64,000 bases of DNA, taken from Pseudorhodobacter ferrugineus DSM 5888. GTDB taxonomy: Bacteria; Pseudomonadota; Alphaproteobacteria; Rhodobacterales; Rhodobacteraceae. Positions 9,532 through 17,412 of the stretch are shown here, piece after piece. Each line of letters starts with the position of its first letter. Position 1 is the first letter of the stretch. The position numbers and the translations under genes are program-made. The notes under the pieces were generated by a model. It made no database searches, was not told the DNA's origin, and saw only the letters and a program-made list of their open reading frames with translations. Location of the stretch: contig NZ_ATVN01000004.1 in NCBI RefSeq assembly GCF_000420745.1, positions 62,001 to 126,000 of the forward strand, in the 5' to 3' direction.

Positions 9532-9982
9532 TCCGCAGGGCCGCCACGCCTGATTATGACAGGTTTGGCAAAATCATATTCACCGCCATCCACGCAGGCC
9601 CCAGCTCCTACACACCAGCCCAGCGCCACGCGTGGCTCGCGACCCCCTATTCAGGCGCAGATTGGCACGCAAAACTCACCCAGTAATATGTCGTTCTGGC
9701 CACGATTGACACAGCGCCCGCTGGCTTCATGACCCTGCACCCCGACGGTTATCTGGATCTTGCCTTCTCCTGCCTGCCGCCCGTGGGCAGGGCCTATTCC
9801 GCAACCTCTACGCGGCGATTGAAACCCACGCCAAAGCCCAAAACCTGCCCCGCATCCACACCCAAGCCAGCCTTTCGGCCCAAACGCCCTTTGCCGCGAT
9901 GGCGGTTCAACTGGTCAAACATGAAACAGTCGACCGCGCAGGCCAAACCCTCGCCCGCGCCGCAATGGAAAAGTGGCTCTAA
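9530..9982 (+). pseudogene. Decayed GNAT acetyltransferase
   Basis: Reading 9530 onwards gives IRRATPDYDRFGKIIFTAIH and PSSYTPAQRHAWLATPYSG, a recognisable acetyltransferase N-terminus. It is broken by an in-frame TAA at about 9687. The same frame resumes (LATIDTAPAGFMTLHPDGYLDLAF) and then shifts frame around 9780, where RGQGLFRNLYAAIETHAKAQ (motif A and following helix) continues to AMEKWL and a TAA at 9980-9982. At least one stop and one frameshift mean it cannot make a full protein. Its end overlaps the convergent PhyH gene by four bases. No other gene is seen in this stretch. Confidence 0.8.
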
Positions 9983-10776
9983 CGCTGGAAAATCACTGGA
10001 AACCAATCTTCCCGCAGCACTTGGCCCGCCACCATATCATGCCCCGGAAATGGGGGTGACGTGCGCCCCGGCCGTTCCACATACCGTGCATCATCGCCCA
10101 GCAACCGTAATGAGAACGCCCGCCGCCGCGTGCCTGCCGTATTGCCCCGCGCGCCGTGCAACGTGCCATAGTTGAACGCCACCGCATCGCCGGGTTCCAT
10201 CGCCCATTCGCGAACATCCATGCCTTCGGCATCGGGGTCAGGCACAGGCATGTAATCATCAGGGTTCGGGTAAAAATTGGTTTCCGATAACCACCGCGTT
10301 GGCAACACTGGTTTTTCCCAGCGGTGCGACCCCGCCACACAGCGCAAAGACGCCTCGCGCACAGGGTCCAGCGGCGACCAGAAACTCACGTTCTGAATGC
10401 CATCAACGAAGTAATACGGCCCGTCTTGATGCCACGGGGTCGGCTTAGACGTGCCAGGCTCCTTAATCAGCACATGATCGTGAAACACCTGCACGCGGTT
10501 TGATCCCATCAAAGCGGCGGCCACCTCGGCCGCCGCCGAATTGCGGATCACATCCTCAAATTCCTCAATCCGCTGCCAGTTGCAATAATCGTCGAAAAAC
10601 CGGCCGCCTTCACCGGGTTTCAGGTTCTCGGCGGCATATTCCCCAGGCTCGGCCATATTGCGCTCTACCCCCGCGCGCAACGCCTCGACATGATTGGCGA
10701 ACAGGCCCTTTATCATGACAGCCCCGTCCCGTTGGTAGGCATCAATATCGGCTTGAGTAACTAAAGGGTGAGGCAT
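9979..10776 (-). CDS. Phytanoyl-CoA dioxygenase (PhyH) family protein
   Basis: Predicted Fe(II)/2-oxoglutarate-dependent oxygenase of 265 residues that hydroxylates an unknown small molecule. The HxD iron motif appears in WHQDGPYYFVDG and the distal His in NYGTLHGARGNTAG, followed by an Arg likely to bind 2-oxoglutarate. The opening MPHPLVTQADIDAYQRDGAVM is typical of PhyH proteins. ATG 10776 was chosen because AAAGGACATCCT precedes it; the frame is open further upstream but without a better site. It stands among broken genes on both sides. Substrate specificity cannot be inferred. Confidence 0.88.
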   Translation of the reverse strand: MPHPLVTQADIDAYQRDGAVMIKGLFANHVEALRAGVERNMAEPGEYAAENLKPGEGGRFFDDYCNWQRIEEFEDVIRNSAAAEVAAALMGSNRVQVFHDHVLIKEPGTSKPTPWHQDGPYYFVDGIQNVSFWSPLDPVREASLRCVAGSHRWEKPVLPTRWLSETNFYPNPDDYMPVPDPDAEGMDVREWAMEPGDAVAFNYGTLHGARGNTAGTRRRAFSLRLLGDDARYVERPGRTSPPFPGHDMVAGQVLREDWFPVIFQR

Positions 10777-10894
10777 AGGATGTCCTTTGATGTTCTGCCC
10801 AAACTGGCCCCGAACCGCCGCTTTTGCAAATGCCAAATCGCCGCTTGCCGAACCAATCTGTCGCTCTTCATATCAGGCTATGCAGGAGGAGCCT

Positions 10895-11176
10895 TTGAAA
10901 ACCCCAGCCCACAGTTTGACGGGCCAACCCCTGCTGCGGCGCGGGGTGTGGGGCGATGATCTATCTGCCAGCGATTGCATGCACCTCGACCTGCTGCGCA
11001 GCCCCCTTTGGCACGGGCGCGATCACCCTTTTGGGCGAGACGCAGGCTAGGCAAATGCTCGGTGTTATACCTCATCTCACTTCCGCAGATTTAGCTACAG
11101 CAGCGCAACACTCACCCCTGATGCGCTTGAATTGATCGTGATGGAGGTCGACGACGCCACCCGCAATGCCATCTAA
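10895..11176 (+). pseudogene. Remnant of a molybdenum hydroxylase large subunit (CoxL/XDH type)
   Basis: Only scattered pieces survive. From TTG 10895, after AGGAGGAGCC, the frame reads LTGQPLLRRGVWGDD and LDLLRSPLWHGR, the usual N-terminal layout of xanthine-dehydrogenase-type large subunits (TGQ.LLR...G..DD, RSPHAHAR). A frame change is then needed to read ITLLGETQARQMLGVIPHL and TSADLA, and further on DALELIVMEVDD, matching the DALELIEVEYD segment that normally lies some 40 residues later. It ends at TAA 11174. The assignment rests on motif resemblance by eye and is moderate. Confidence 0.5.
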
Positions 11177-11228
11177 ATAACCAGCACGTCGCGATAAAAA
11201 TTCACCCCAGGCCGCCGATGAGGCGTCC

Positions 11229-11445
11229 GAGGCCTTGACCCATGATCCGCTCTGAAACTTTGTATGTGCTTGAAAGACTTAAGGCACAAGGCCAGTCTAT
11301 TTTTCTGATCGACAAGAATTTGAGCTTTCTGAAACGGCTTGCCGACACGTATTACTTCATCGAAACAGGTCACAAGGCTTGGCACGCAATGAGGACAGAT
11401 TTGAACAATGATGCAAATACGGTGCAGGCCTATGTCGGGCAGTGA
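11229..11445 (+). pseudogene. C-terminal remnant of a LivF-type ABC ATPase
   Basis: The 67 codons from ATG 11242 read VLERLKAQGQSIFLIDKNLS, FLKRLADTYYFIETGHKAW and end VQAYVGQ. This is the stretch after the Walker B motif of branched-chain amino-acid (LivF) or urea-type transporter ATPases, where GQ-S-I-LIDKN replaces the usual IVEQN. Just upstream, 11229-11241 encodes a frameshifted remnant of the GL-P-MI motif (one base lost near CCCATG). Walker A and signature motifs are gone, so this is a relic. It overlaps the start of the aspartate dehydrogenase gene. Confidence 0.6.
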
Positions 11446-12241
11446 TCTGCGCCTTGTTCTGGTGGGATGGGGGGCGATTGCGACCCGTGTTTCTGCATTG
11501 TTGGCCCAGCATGGCACGCCGGTTCGTATTGTCGCCGTGGGGCTGCGCAATGCCTACGCGCACCGCGATGGCCTGCCCAAAGGTACGCGGCTGATCAGCG
11601 ATCCTGCGGAATTGGGTACAATTGACGCCGATTTGTTGATTGAGGCGGCAGGTCGCGACTCCGTTTCCCCTTGGGCGCGGGCGGGCTTGGCGCGGGGCTG
11701 GGATGTCGCGATATCCTCAACCTCGGCGCTGACAGATGCGGCGCTTTTGGTCGATTTGACCCAACGTGCCCGCCAAGCCCGCAGCCAAATTCTGATCCCA
11801 CCGGGGGCGTTGGGAGGCATTGATGCGCTGTCTGCAGCGTCACGGCTGGGCCTGCAATCTGTACGTCATGAGGTGGTCAAACCTGCCCGCGCTTGGGCAG
11901 GCACGCAGGCGGAATCCTTATGTGATTTGTCCGCGCTGACCGCGCCCTTCACTTTCTTTGAGGGTAGTGCCCGCGCCGCCGCCGCTGCCTATCCGCAAAA
12001 CGCCAATGTCGCGGTCATCTCGGCGCTGGCAGGCATCGGACTGGACCGGACAACGGTGGCGCTAACCGCCGATCCATGCGCCAAACTGAACAGCCACCGC
12101 ATCACAGCCATAGGCGACTTTGGCACCCTGACCCTGTTGCTGGAAAACAGCCCGCTTGCGACCAACCCAAAATCGTCGGAAATGACCGCGCTGTCGCTGG
12201 TACGGATGATTGAAAACCGCGCGGGCACGCTGGTGATTTAA
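11432..12241 (+). CDS. L-aspartate dehydrogenase-like protein
   Basis: Predicted NAD(P)-dependent oxidoreductase (269 residues) of the AspDH/NadX family, which converts L-aspartate to iminoaspartate, a precursor for quinolinate and NAD in some bacteria. Visible features are the Rossmann start LVLVGWGAIATRV (family GxGxIG-like), DLLIEAAGRDSV, IPPGALGGIDAL and the C-terminal NANVAVISALAGIGLDRTTV that pairs with the dehydrogenase catalytic domain. ATG 11432 is a reasonable start before the Rossmann strand, but the ribosome site is weak and ATG 11408 is possible. It follows a LivF remnant, suggesting it outlived a larger operon. The family is firm, the true substrate less so. Confidence 0.75.
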   Translation: MSGSDLRLVLVGWGAIATRVSALLAQHGTPVRIVAVGLRNAYAHRDGLPKGTRLISDPAELGTIDADLLIEAAGRDSVSPWARAGLARGWDVAISSTSALTDAALLVDLTQRARQARSQILIPPGALGGIDALSAASRLGLQSVRHEVVKPARAWAGTQAESLCDLSALTAPFTFFEGSARAAAAAYPQNANVAVISALAGIGLDRTTVALTADPCAKLNSHRITAIGDFGTLTLLLENSPLATNPKSSEMTALSLVRMIENRAGTLVI

Positions 12242-12246
12242 TCAAA

Positions 12247-12837
12247 TCAGGGCTGTGCAGGTGACAGGGCACGCACAATCAGCCGGGCAAGGCGGGCTTG
12301 ACCGGCCTGGTAGCTGGGAAAATCGGCGGCTGTGGTTTTCAGGCCTTTCAGCGCCGCCATAGTGGTCTCGGCCATGTCTTCGCCATTGCCGAGATCCGGG
12401 GGCAGGCCCTGCGCAGTGTACCAATGTGCAAATGTGGCGGCCATCGCGGCCTCGCCCTCGGCCACGATATCGGCGCTAACGGAAAAACCCGCGTCCAGCA
12501 ATTCGCCACCATGCGGCGACGTCAGGATCAGTTCCATCAGCTTGCCGTCCTTGGCGGCAAAGGCTGCAAGCAAGGCGGTTTCGGTATCTTTCGCCGCGCC
12601 AAGGGCTGCCTGCATCCCGGCCTGCGCCTGACTGAAATAGGCTCGGGCAAGGCTCCGGAAAATGTCTTCTTTGTTGCGAAACCGCAGGTACAGCGCAGCC
12701 CGCGACATGTCGGCGCCATTCGCGATATCTTCCATCGCGGTACGGCGATAACCATATTGCGCAAAGGCCCGCAATGCAGCGGCAAAGATCGCCTCGGTCG
12801 GATCTGTTTTGTCGGACTTGAGTGTTGGGCTGTGCAT
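12247..12837 (-). CDS. TetR/AcrR family transcriptional regulator
   Basis: Predicted dimeric repressor of 196 residues. The N-terminal helix-turn-helix is clear: AIFAAALRAFAQYGYRRTAM, then EDIANGADMSRAALYLRFRNKEDIF. The C-terminal ligand domain is helical and Ala-rich, with no recognisable ligand signature. ATG 12837 gives the usual short lead before the helix-turn-helix; the frame extends to 12894 but that would run through the operator region. It is divergent from the molybdenum hydroxylase genes at 12931, with a palindrome between them, so it probably controls those genes and itself. The ligand is unknown. Confidence 0.88.
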   Translation of the reverse strand: MHSPTLKSDKTDPTEAIFAAALRAFAQYGYRRTAMEDIANGADMSRAALYLRFRNKEDIFRSLARAYFSQAQAGMQAALGAAKDTETALLAAFAAKDGKLMELILTSPHGGELLDAGFSVSADIVAEGEAAMAATFAHWYTAQGLPPDLGNGEDMAETTMAALKGLKTTAADFPSYQAGQARLARLIVRALSPAQP

Positions 12838-12866
12838 CAGATGAAAGTGGAGTATGTGGCACGCCC

Positions 12867-12900
12867 TGTCAATTGACATCCTGACACTTTTCATTCATTT
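12867..12900. promoter_or_regulatory. Candidate TetR operator and promoter region
   Basis: 12867-12878 is the perfect 12-base palindrome TGTCAATTGACA. It contains a TTGACA -35-like hexamer on each strand. On the plus strand CATTTT lies 17 bases downstream as a weak -10. Further half-sites TGACA (12882) and TGTCA (about 12900) form a second, wider inverted pair. Binding by the adjacent TetR protein is inference. Confidence 0.5.
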
Positions 12901-12930
12901 TGTCATTCATCTTAGAAAGCGGAGCTCCCG

Positions 12931-13395
12931 ATGGCCTATTCCCTGACAGTAAACGGCGAAACCCGCCTTATAGACATGCCGGGTGATACGCCCTTGCTTT
13001 GGGTGCTGCGGGACGGATTACACCTGACCGGTACGAAATACGGCTGCGGCGTTGCGGCATGTGGTGCCTGTTCGGTCCATGTGGATGGGCAGGCGGTGCG
13101 ATCGTGCCAAACGCTGTTAGAAGATGCCGCAAACGCGGAGGTGACAACAATCGAAGGCTTGGGCACGCCCGAAAACCTGCATGCCATTCAAGCCGCTTGG
13201 CTGGAACATCAGGTCGCACAATGCGGCTACTGCCAGTCGGGGCAGATCATGCAAGCGGCAGCGTTGCTAGCCGAAACACCGCAGCCCACCGATGCGGAAA
13301 TAGACGAAGCGATGGGCGGCAATTTGTGCCGCTGTGGCACATATCCACGCATTCGCGCCGCAGTACATTCCGCTGCCGCCACGTTGAAAGGATAG
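12931..13395 (+). CDS. (2Fe-2S)-binding small subunit of a molybdenum hydroxylase
   Basis: Electron-transfer subunit (154 residues) of an isoquinoline 1-oxidoreductase/nicotinate dehydrogenase-type enzyme. The plant-ferredoxin-like cluster has C39, C44, C47 and C59 ([17 protein letters not shown]). The second alpha-helical cluster has C98, C101, C133 and C135 ([22 protein letters not shown]). Length and spacing are standard. It is followed after three bases by the large subunit, and it lies across an operator-like palindrome from a TetR gene. No FAD subunit is encoded nearby, so electrons likely pass to a cytochrome, as in IorAB-type enzymes. Substrate is unknown. Confidence 0.92.
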   Translation: MAYSLTVNGETRLIDMPGDTPLLWVLRDGLHLTGTKYGCGVAACGACSVHVDGQAVRSCQTLLEDAANAEVTTIEGLGTPENLHAIQAAWLEHQVAQCGYCQSGQIMQAAALLAETPQPTDAEIDEAMGGNLCRCGTYPRIRAAVHSAAATLKG

Positions 13396-13398
13396 ACT

Positions 13399-15624
13399 AT
13401 GGGTCGCGTCAAAACCATCGCTCGCCGGACGTTCCTGATCGGGTCAGCCGCGATTGCGGGGGGCGTCGCCTTTGGCACGTGGCAGTATAAAAAGGCCATT
13501 CCAAACCCTTTGTTGGCGGATGAGGCCTATACCCTGACGCCTTATGTGCTGATTGATGCGAACGGGGTGACGCTGATCACCCCACGCGCCGAAATGGGGC
13601 AAGGGGTGCAGACCACGCTTGCCGCCTTGTTGGCCGAGGAGATGGATCTGGATTGGGACCAAGTGCAAATCCTGCACGGCCCCGCATCGCGCGCCTATTT
13701 CAACGCAGCGATTTTAGAGGAAGGCGCACCCTTTGTGCCCACCGATACCAGTTGGCTTGCCGAAACGGTGCGAGGTGCAATGCATATTCCGGCCAAGTTC
13801 TTGGGCATGCAAATCACCGGCGGGTCATCCAGCACCCCTGATGCATTTGACAAAATGCGCGCGGCAGGCGCAGTGGCCCGTGCGGCCTTGGTCGATGCTG
13901 CGGCGCAGCGTAGCGGGTTTGCTGCTGGCGATTTGATAACCGCTCGTGGCGCGGTTGTGCTGCCCGATGGCACCGAAATCCCTTATGCCGATTTGGCCGC
14001 CGATGCCGCCAACAGCGACTTGCCCGACACCCCACCACTGAAACCGCAGTCCGAGTGGAGGCTGCTGGGCCGCGCCTTGCCGCGCAAGGATATGCTGGGC
14101 AAGGTGACAGGCACCGCGCAATTCACTGCCGATATACGCTATCCCGGCATGCTGTTTGCCACGGCGCGCAGCAATCCGGGCCTTGGCGCTGGCGTGACAT
14201 CTTATGATGCCAAGGCCGCTTTGGCCTATCCGGGGGTAGAGGATGTGATTGAGGTGCCGAACGGGGTGGCGGTTGTTGCCAATTCCACTTGGGCCGCGTT
14301 CAAGGCGATGGAGTTGGTTGAGATTGTCTGGGACCCCGCCCCCTATGCCGGAACCGACGCCGAGATGCGGGCGCAGGTTGAGGCATCGCTGACCGCCGAT
14401 CACCAAGACAGCCGCAACCGTGATGATGGCGATGTCGCGGCGAACTTGCCCACTGATGCATGGACTGCCGAATACACCGTCCCCTACCTTGCCCATGCCA
14501 CGATGGAGCCGATGACGGCAGGCGCGTGGCTGGACGGTGATCGCCTCCGCGTGTGGGCGGGCAACCAACTGCCAACCCAAGTCCTAAAAGAAGGCGCTGC
14601 GATAACAGGGTTGGATGAGACCGCGATAGACGTGGAAACTCCGGTGATGGGTGGCGGGTTTGGTCGCCGCGCCGAAATGGATTTCATCAAGCAAGCGATC
14701 ACGGTGGCCAAGGCGCTGCCAAACCGCCCCGTTCTGCTGACTTGGACGCGCGAAGAGGATATGACGCATGACGCCTTTCGCCCGATGGCGATGGGCCGGA
14801 TTTCGGGCACCGTTGCGGGTGGGGAAATCAAGGCGCTTGATCTGCATCTGGCAGCCCCTTCGGTAATTTCCTCGCAAATGGGGCGAATTGGGTTAAACCT
14901 GCCCGGGCCCGATGCCACCATCGTGCAAGGCGCGTGGGAACAGCCCTACACCTTCCCCAATTACCGCGTAACGGGCTACCGCGTACCTGCGGGCGTTCCT
15001 GTGGGGTCTTGGCGGTCGGTTGGTGCCTCGCAGAACGCATTTTTCCACGAGTCTGCGGTGGATGAACTGGCCTATCTGGCGGGCGTAGACCCACTGGAGT
15101 TTCGGTTGAACCAGATTGATCATCTGCCATCGCGCAAGGTGATCGAGGCGGTGGCGGCGGCATCCAATTGGGGCAACCCCCCTGCGGGCCGGGCGCGGGG
15201 CGTTGCGTTTTGCCTGTCGTTCGGCGTGCCAACGGCCGAAGTGATAGAGGTCGCGATGACCCCGCAAGGCTTGCAAATGACAGGCGCTTGGGCAGCGGTC
15301 GATGTGGGGATTGCACTGGACCCGTCAATCATCGAGGCGCAGGTGCAAGGCGGCATGATCTATGGCCTGTCAGCCGCGATCAATGGTGAGATCACGTTTG
15401 ACGGCGGGCATGTGCAGCAAACCAATTTCCCCGATTATGACGGGTTGCGCATGCCGCAATGCCCACCCATAGCCGTGACGGTCCTGGAAAACGGCAGCAA
15501 AATTCGCGGGATTGGCGAACCGGGCACGCCACCTGCTGCGCCTGCGCTGGCCAATGCGATTTTTGCTCTGACAGGCCAACGCATTCGCGCCTTGCCCTTG
15601 GGCAAAGCGATCGGGTTCGCCTAA
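13399..15624 (+). CDS. Molybdopterin-binding large subunit, isoquinoline 1-oxidoreductase type
   Basis: Catalytic subunit (741 residues) that would hydroxylate an N-heterocycle or aldehyde using water and a Mo-cytosine-dinucleotide cofactor. The N-terminus has a twin-arginine signal (ARRTFLIG, residues 8-15) with a hydrophobic stretch, so the complex is probably exported folded or membrane-anchored. Family motifs include PRAEMGQGVQTTLAALLAEE, GGGFGRRAEMDF and the expected catalytic glutamate E707 in RGIGEPGTPPAAP. It forms a two-gene operon with the iron-sulfur subunit. No XdhC-like maturation gene is in the window. A remnant of another molybdenum hydroxylase lies 1.8 kb upstream. The particular substrate cannot be read from the sequence. 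Confidence 0.9.
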   Translation: MGRVKTIARRTFLIGSAAIAGGVAFGTWQYKKAIPNPLLADEAYTLTPYVLIDANGVTLITPRAEMGQGVQTTLAALLAEEMDLDWDQVQILHGPASRAYFNAAILEEGAPFVPTDTSWLAETVRGAMHIPAKFLGMQITGGSSSTPDAFDKMRAAGAVARAALVDAAAQRSGFAAGDLITARGAVVLPDGTEIPYADLAADAANSDLPDTPPLKPQSEWRLLGRALPRKDMLGKVTGTAQFTADIRYPGMLFATARSNPGLGAGVTSYDAKAALAYPGVEDVIEVPNGVAVVANSTWAAFKAMELVEIVWDPAPYAGTDAEMRAQVEASLTADHQDSRNRDDGDVAANLPTDAWTAEYTVPYLAHATMEPMTAGAWLDGDRLRVWAGNQLPTQVLKEGAAITGLDETAIDVETPVMGGGFGRRAEMDFIKQAITVAKALPNRPVLLTWTREEDMTHDAFRPMAMGRISGTVAGGEIKALDLHLAAPSVISSQMGRIGLNLPGPDATIVQGAWEQPYTFPNYRVTGYRVPAGVPVGSWRSVGASQNAFFHESAVDELAYLAGVDPLEFRLNQIDHLPSRKVIEAVAAASNWGNPPAGRARGVAFCLSFGVPTAEVIEVAMTPQGLQMTGAWAAVDVGIALDPSIIEAQVQGGMIYGLSAAINGEITFDGGHVQQTNFPDYDGLRMPQCPPIAVTVLENGSKIRGIGEPGTPPAAPALANAIFALTGQRIRALPLGKAIGFA

Positions 15625-15727
15625 CGCTCCTTATGCCTTGCGGCTTTCATCGCGCCATTGCGAAGAGCACCACAAGGTGCGATGAGCCCCCTTCCCCCGC
15701 ACCCGCACTTTCGGCTAGGTTTGCCGC

Positions 15728-16150
15728 ATGTTGCGGATCAATGATGAAATCACACTCGCGGATTGGGAACTGTCAGAAAATTTCACACGCTCTTCCGGTC
15801 CCGGTGGGCAAAATGTGAACAAGGTCGAAACCGCGGTTGAATTGCGGTTCGAGGCAGAACGCTCTCCCCACTTGTCCGGCCCGGTGAAAACCCGGCTCAA
15901 GCGGCTTGCCGGGCGCCGTTGGACGCTGGACGGTGCCATTGTGATCCGTGCTGAAGAAACCCGCAGCCAGATCCGCAACCGTGAATTGGCCCGCGAACGG
16001 CTGGTCGCGATGATCCGCGCGGCATTGGTCGCCCCCAAACGCCGGATCGCGACCAAGCCGACCTATGGCAGCCAGAAACGCCGCCTTGCCGCCAAGGCCG
16101 TGCGCGGCACCGTCAAATCCCTGCGCGGCAAAGTGGAGCCTGATGAATGA
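15728..16150 (+). CDS. arfB: Alternative ribosome-rescue factor ArfB
   Basis: Peptidyl-tRNA hydrolase of 140 residues that frees ribosomes stalled on broken mRNA. The catalytic GGQ sits at residues 26-28 in RSSGPGGQNVNK, and the C-terminal 40 residues form the Lys/Arg-rich tail (KRRIATKPTYGSQKRRLAAK) that occupies the empty mRNA channel. It lacks the N-terminal domains of true release factors, so it is ArfB (YaeJ) and not PrfA/PrfB. Its stop overlaps the ATG of the following aminotransferase gene, indicating translational coupling. Confidence 0.93.
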   Translation: MLRINDEITLADWELSENFTRSSGPGGQNVNKVETAVELRFEAERSPHLSGPVKTRLKRLAGRRWTLDGAIVIRAEETRSQIRNRELARERLVAMIRAALVAPKRRIATKPTYGSQKRRLAAKAVRGTVKSLRGKVEPDE

Positions 16151-17412
16151 CCGAAACTATGACCGACCGTCGCGCCCGCCTGATGGGGCCAAATGTGCCA
16201 ACCTTTTACCGCACCCCCGTGCATATCGTTCGGGGCAGCGGTGTCTGGCTTTGGGATGCGGCGGGCAAGCGGTACTTGGATTGCTATAACAACGTGCCAC
16301 ACGTGGGGCATTGCCACCCGTCCGTGGTGGTGGCGATTGCGGACCAAGCGGCGATTTTGAACACCCACACCCGCTATCACCACGACCTTGTGCTGGACTA
16401 TATCGAACAGCTGACCGCCCGCCTGAACCACGGCATTTCGCAATGCATTATGACGTGCACAGGATCCGAGGCAAATGATATCGCCCTGCGGATGGCGCAG
16501 GCGGTCACGGGCAAGATCGGGGTGATCGCCACCGATAACACCTATCACGGGAACACGACCGCGACCTCTGCCTTGTCGTCACGCCGTCCTCCGATTGGGG
16601 GCTATCCGGCCCATGTGCGCCGGGTGCCCGCCCCCGACAGCCTGCGCAACCCTGACCCGGACGGGAGTGTGTTTGCCGCCCAAATCAAAGTGGCGATTGA
16701 CGATTTGAACGCGTGCGGGATCGGTTTTTCTGGCATGATGCTGTGCCCCGCATTTGCGAATGAAGGCATCCCTACCGTCACCCCCGGCTTTTTCAGCAAG
16801 GCCGAAGCGGTGATCCGCGCGGCGGGTGGGTTGATCATGTGTGATGAGGTGCAGCCCGGTTTTGGCCGCATGGGCAGCCATTTCTGGGGGCATGAGTGGT
16901 TGGGGATGACCCCCGATATCGTGACCTGCGGCAAGCCGATGGCGAATGGTCACCCGGTTGCCGCCGTTTTGGCGCGGCCCGATGTGATGGCGGCGTTCCG
17001 CAATGCATTTGGCTATTTCAACACCTTTGGCGGTAATCCTGTGTCTGCCGCCGCCTGCATTGCCACCTTGAAGGTGATCGACGATGAGGGTCTGCAAGAC
17101 AACGCCGCCCGCACATCGGCCTATGTAATGGACCGATTGCGCGCCCTGCGCCATCCGCTGCTGGCCGAGGTGCGCGGCGTGGGTCTGTTCTTTGGCGCTG
17201 AATTTGTGCTGGACGCCGACAACACCCCAGCAACGGCGTTTGTGGAGGATTTGGTCGAGGTGATGGTCGCCAAGGGCTTTATCCTCAACCGGATTGGCCG
17301 CGCGGGGAATACGCTGAAAATCCGTCCGCCTTTGCCGTTTAACCTTGAACATGCCGATATGCTGATCGATGCGCTGACCGATGCGCTGGCAACAACTCCG
17401 GTGCCTGCATGA
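16147..17412 (+). CDS. Class-III PLP enzyme, aminotransferase or phospho-lyase
   Basis: PLP-dependent fold-type I enzyme of 421 residues. Expected active-site residues are D233 (MCDEVQPGFGRMG), the Schiff-base lysine K263 (TCGKPMANGHPVAAV) and the TFGGNPVSAAACIATL motif. It overlaps by four bases a downstream APH-type kinase gene. In other organisms this pairing occurs with AGXT2L-type phospho-lyases, which act on phosphoethanolamine or phosphohydroxylysine, eliminating phosphate and ammonia instead of transaminating. That role is an inference from synteny and overall resemblance; a plain omega-aminotransferase remains possible. Its start overlaps arfB. Confidence 0.85.
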   Translation: MTETMTDRRARLMGPNVPTFYRTPVHIVRGSGVWLWDAAGKRYLDCYNNVPHVGHCHPSVVVAIADQAAILNTHTRYHHDLVLDYIEQLTARLNHGISQCIMTCTGSEANDIALRMAQAVTGKIGVIATDNTYHGNTTATSALSSRRPPIGGYPAHVRRVPAPDSLRNPDPDGSVFAAQIKVAIDDLNACGIGFSGMMLCPAFANEGIPTVTPGFFSKAEAVIRAAGGLIMCDEVQPGFGRMGSHFWGHEWLGMTPDIVTCGKPMANGHPVAAVLARPDVMAAFRNAFGYFNTFGGNPVSAAACIATLKVIDDEGLQDNAARTSAYVMDRLRALRHPLLAEVRGVGLFFGAEFVLDADNTPATAFVEDLVEVMVAKGFILNRIGRAGNTLKIRPPLPFNLEHADMLIDALTDALATTPVPA

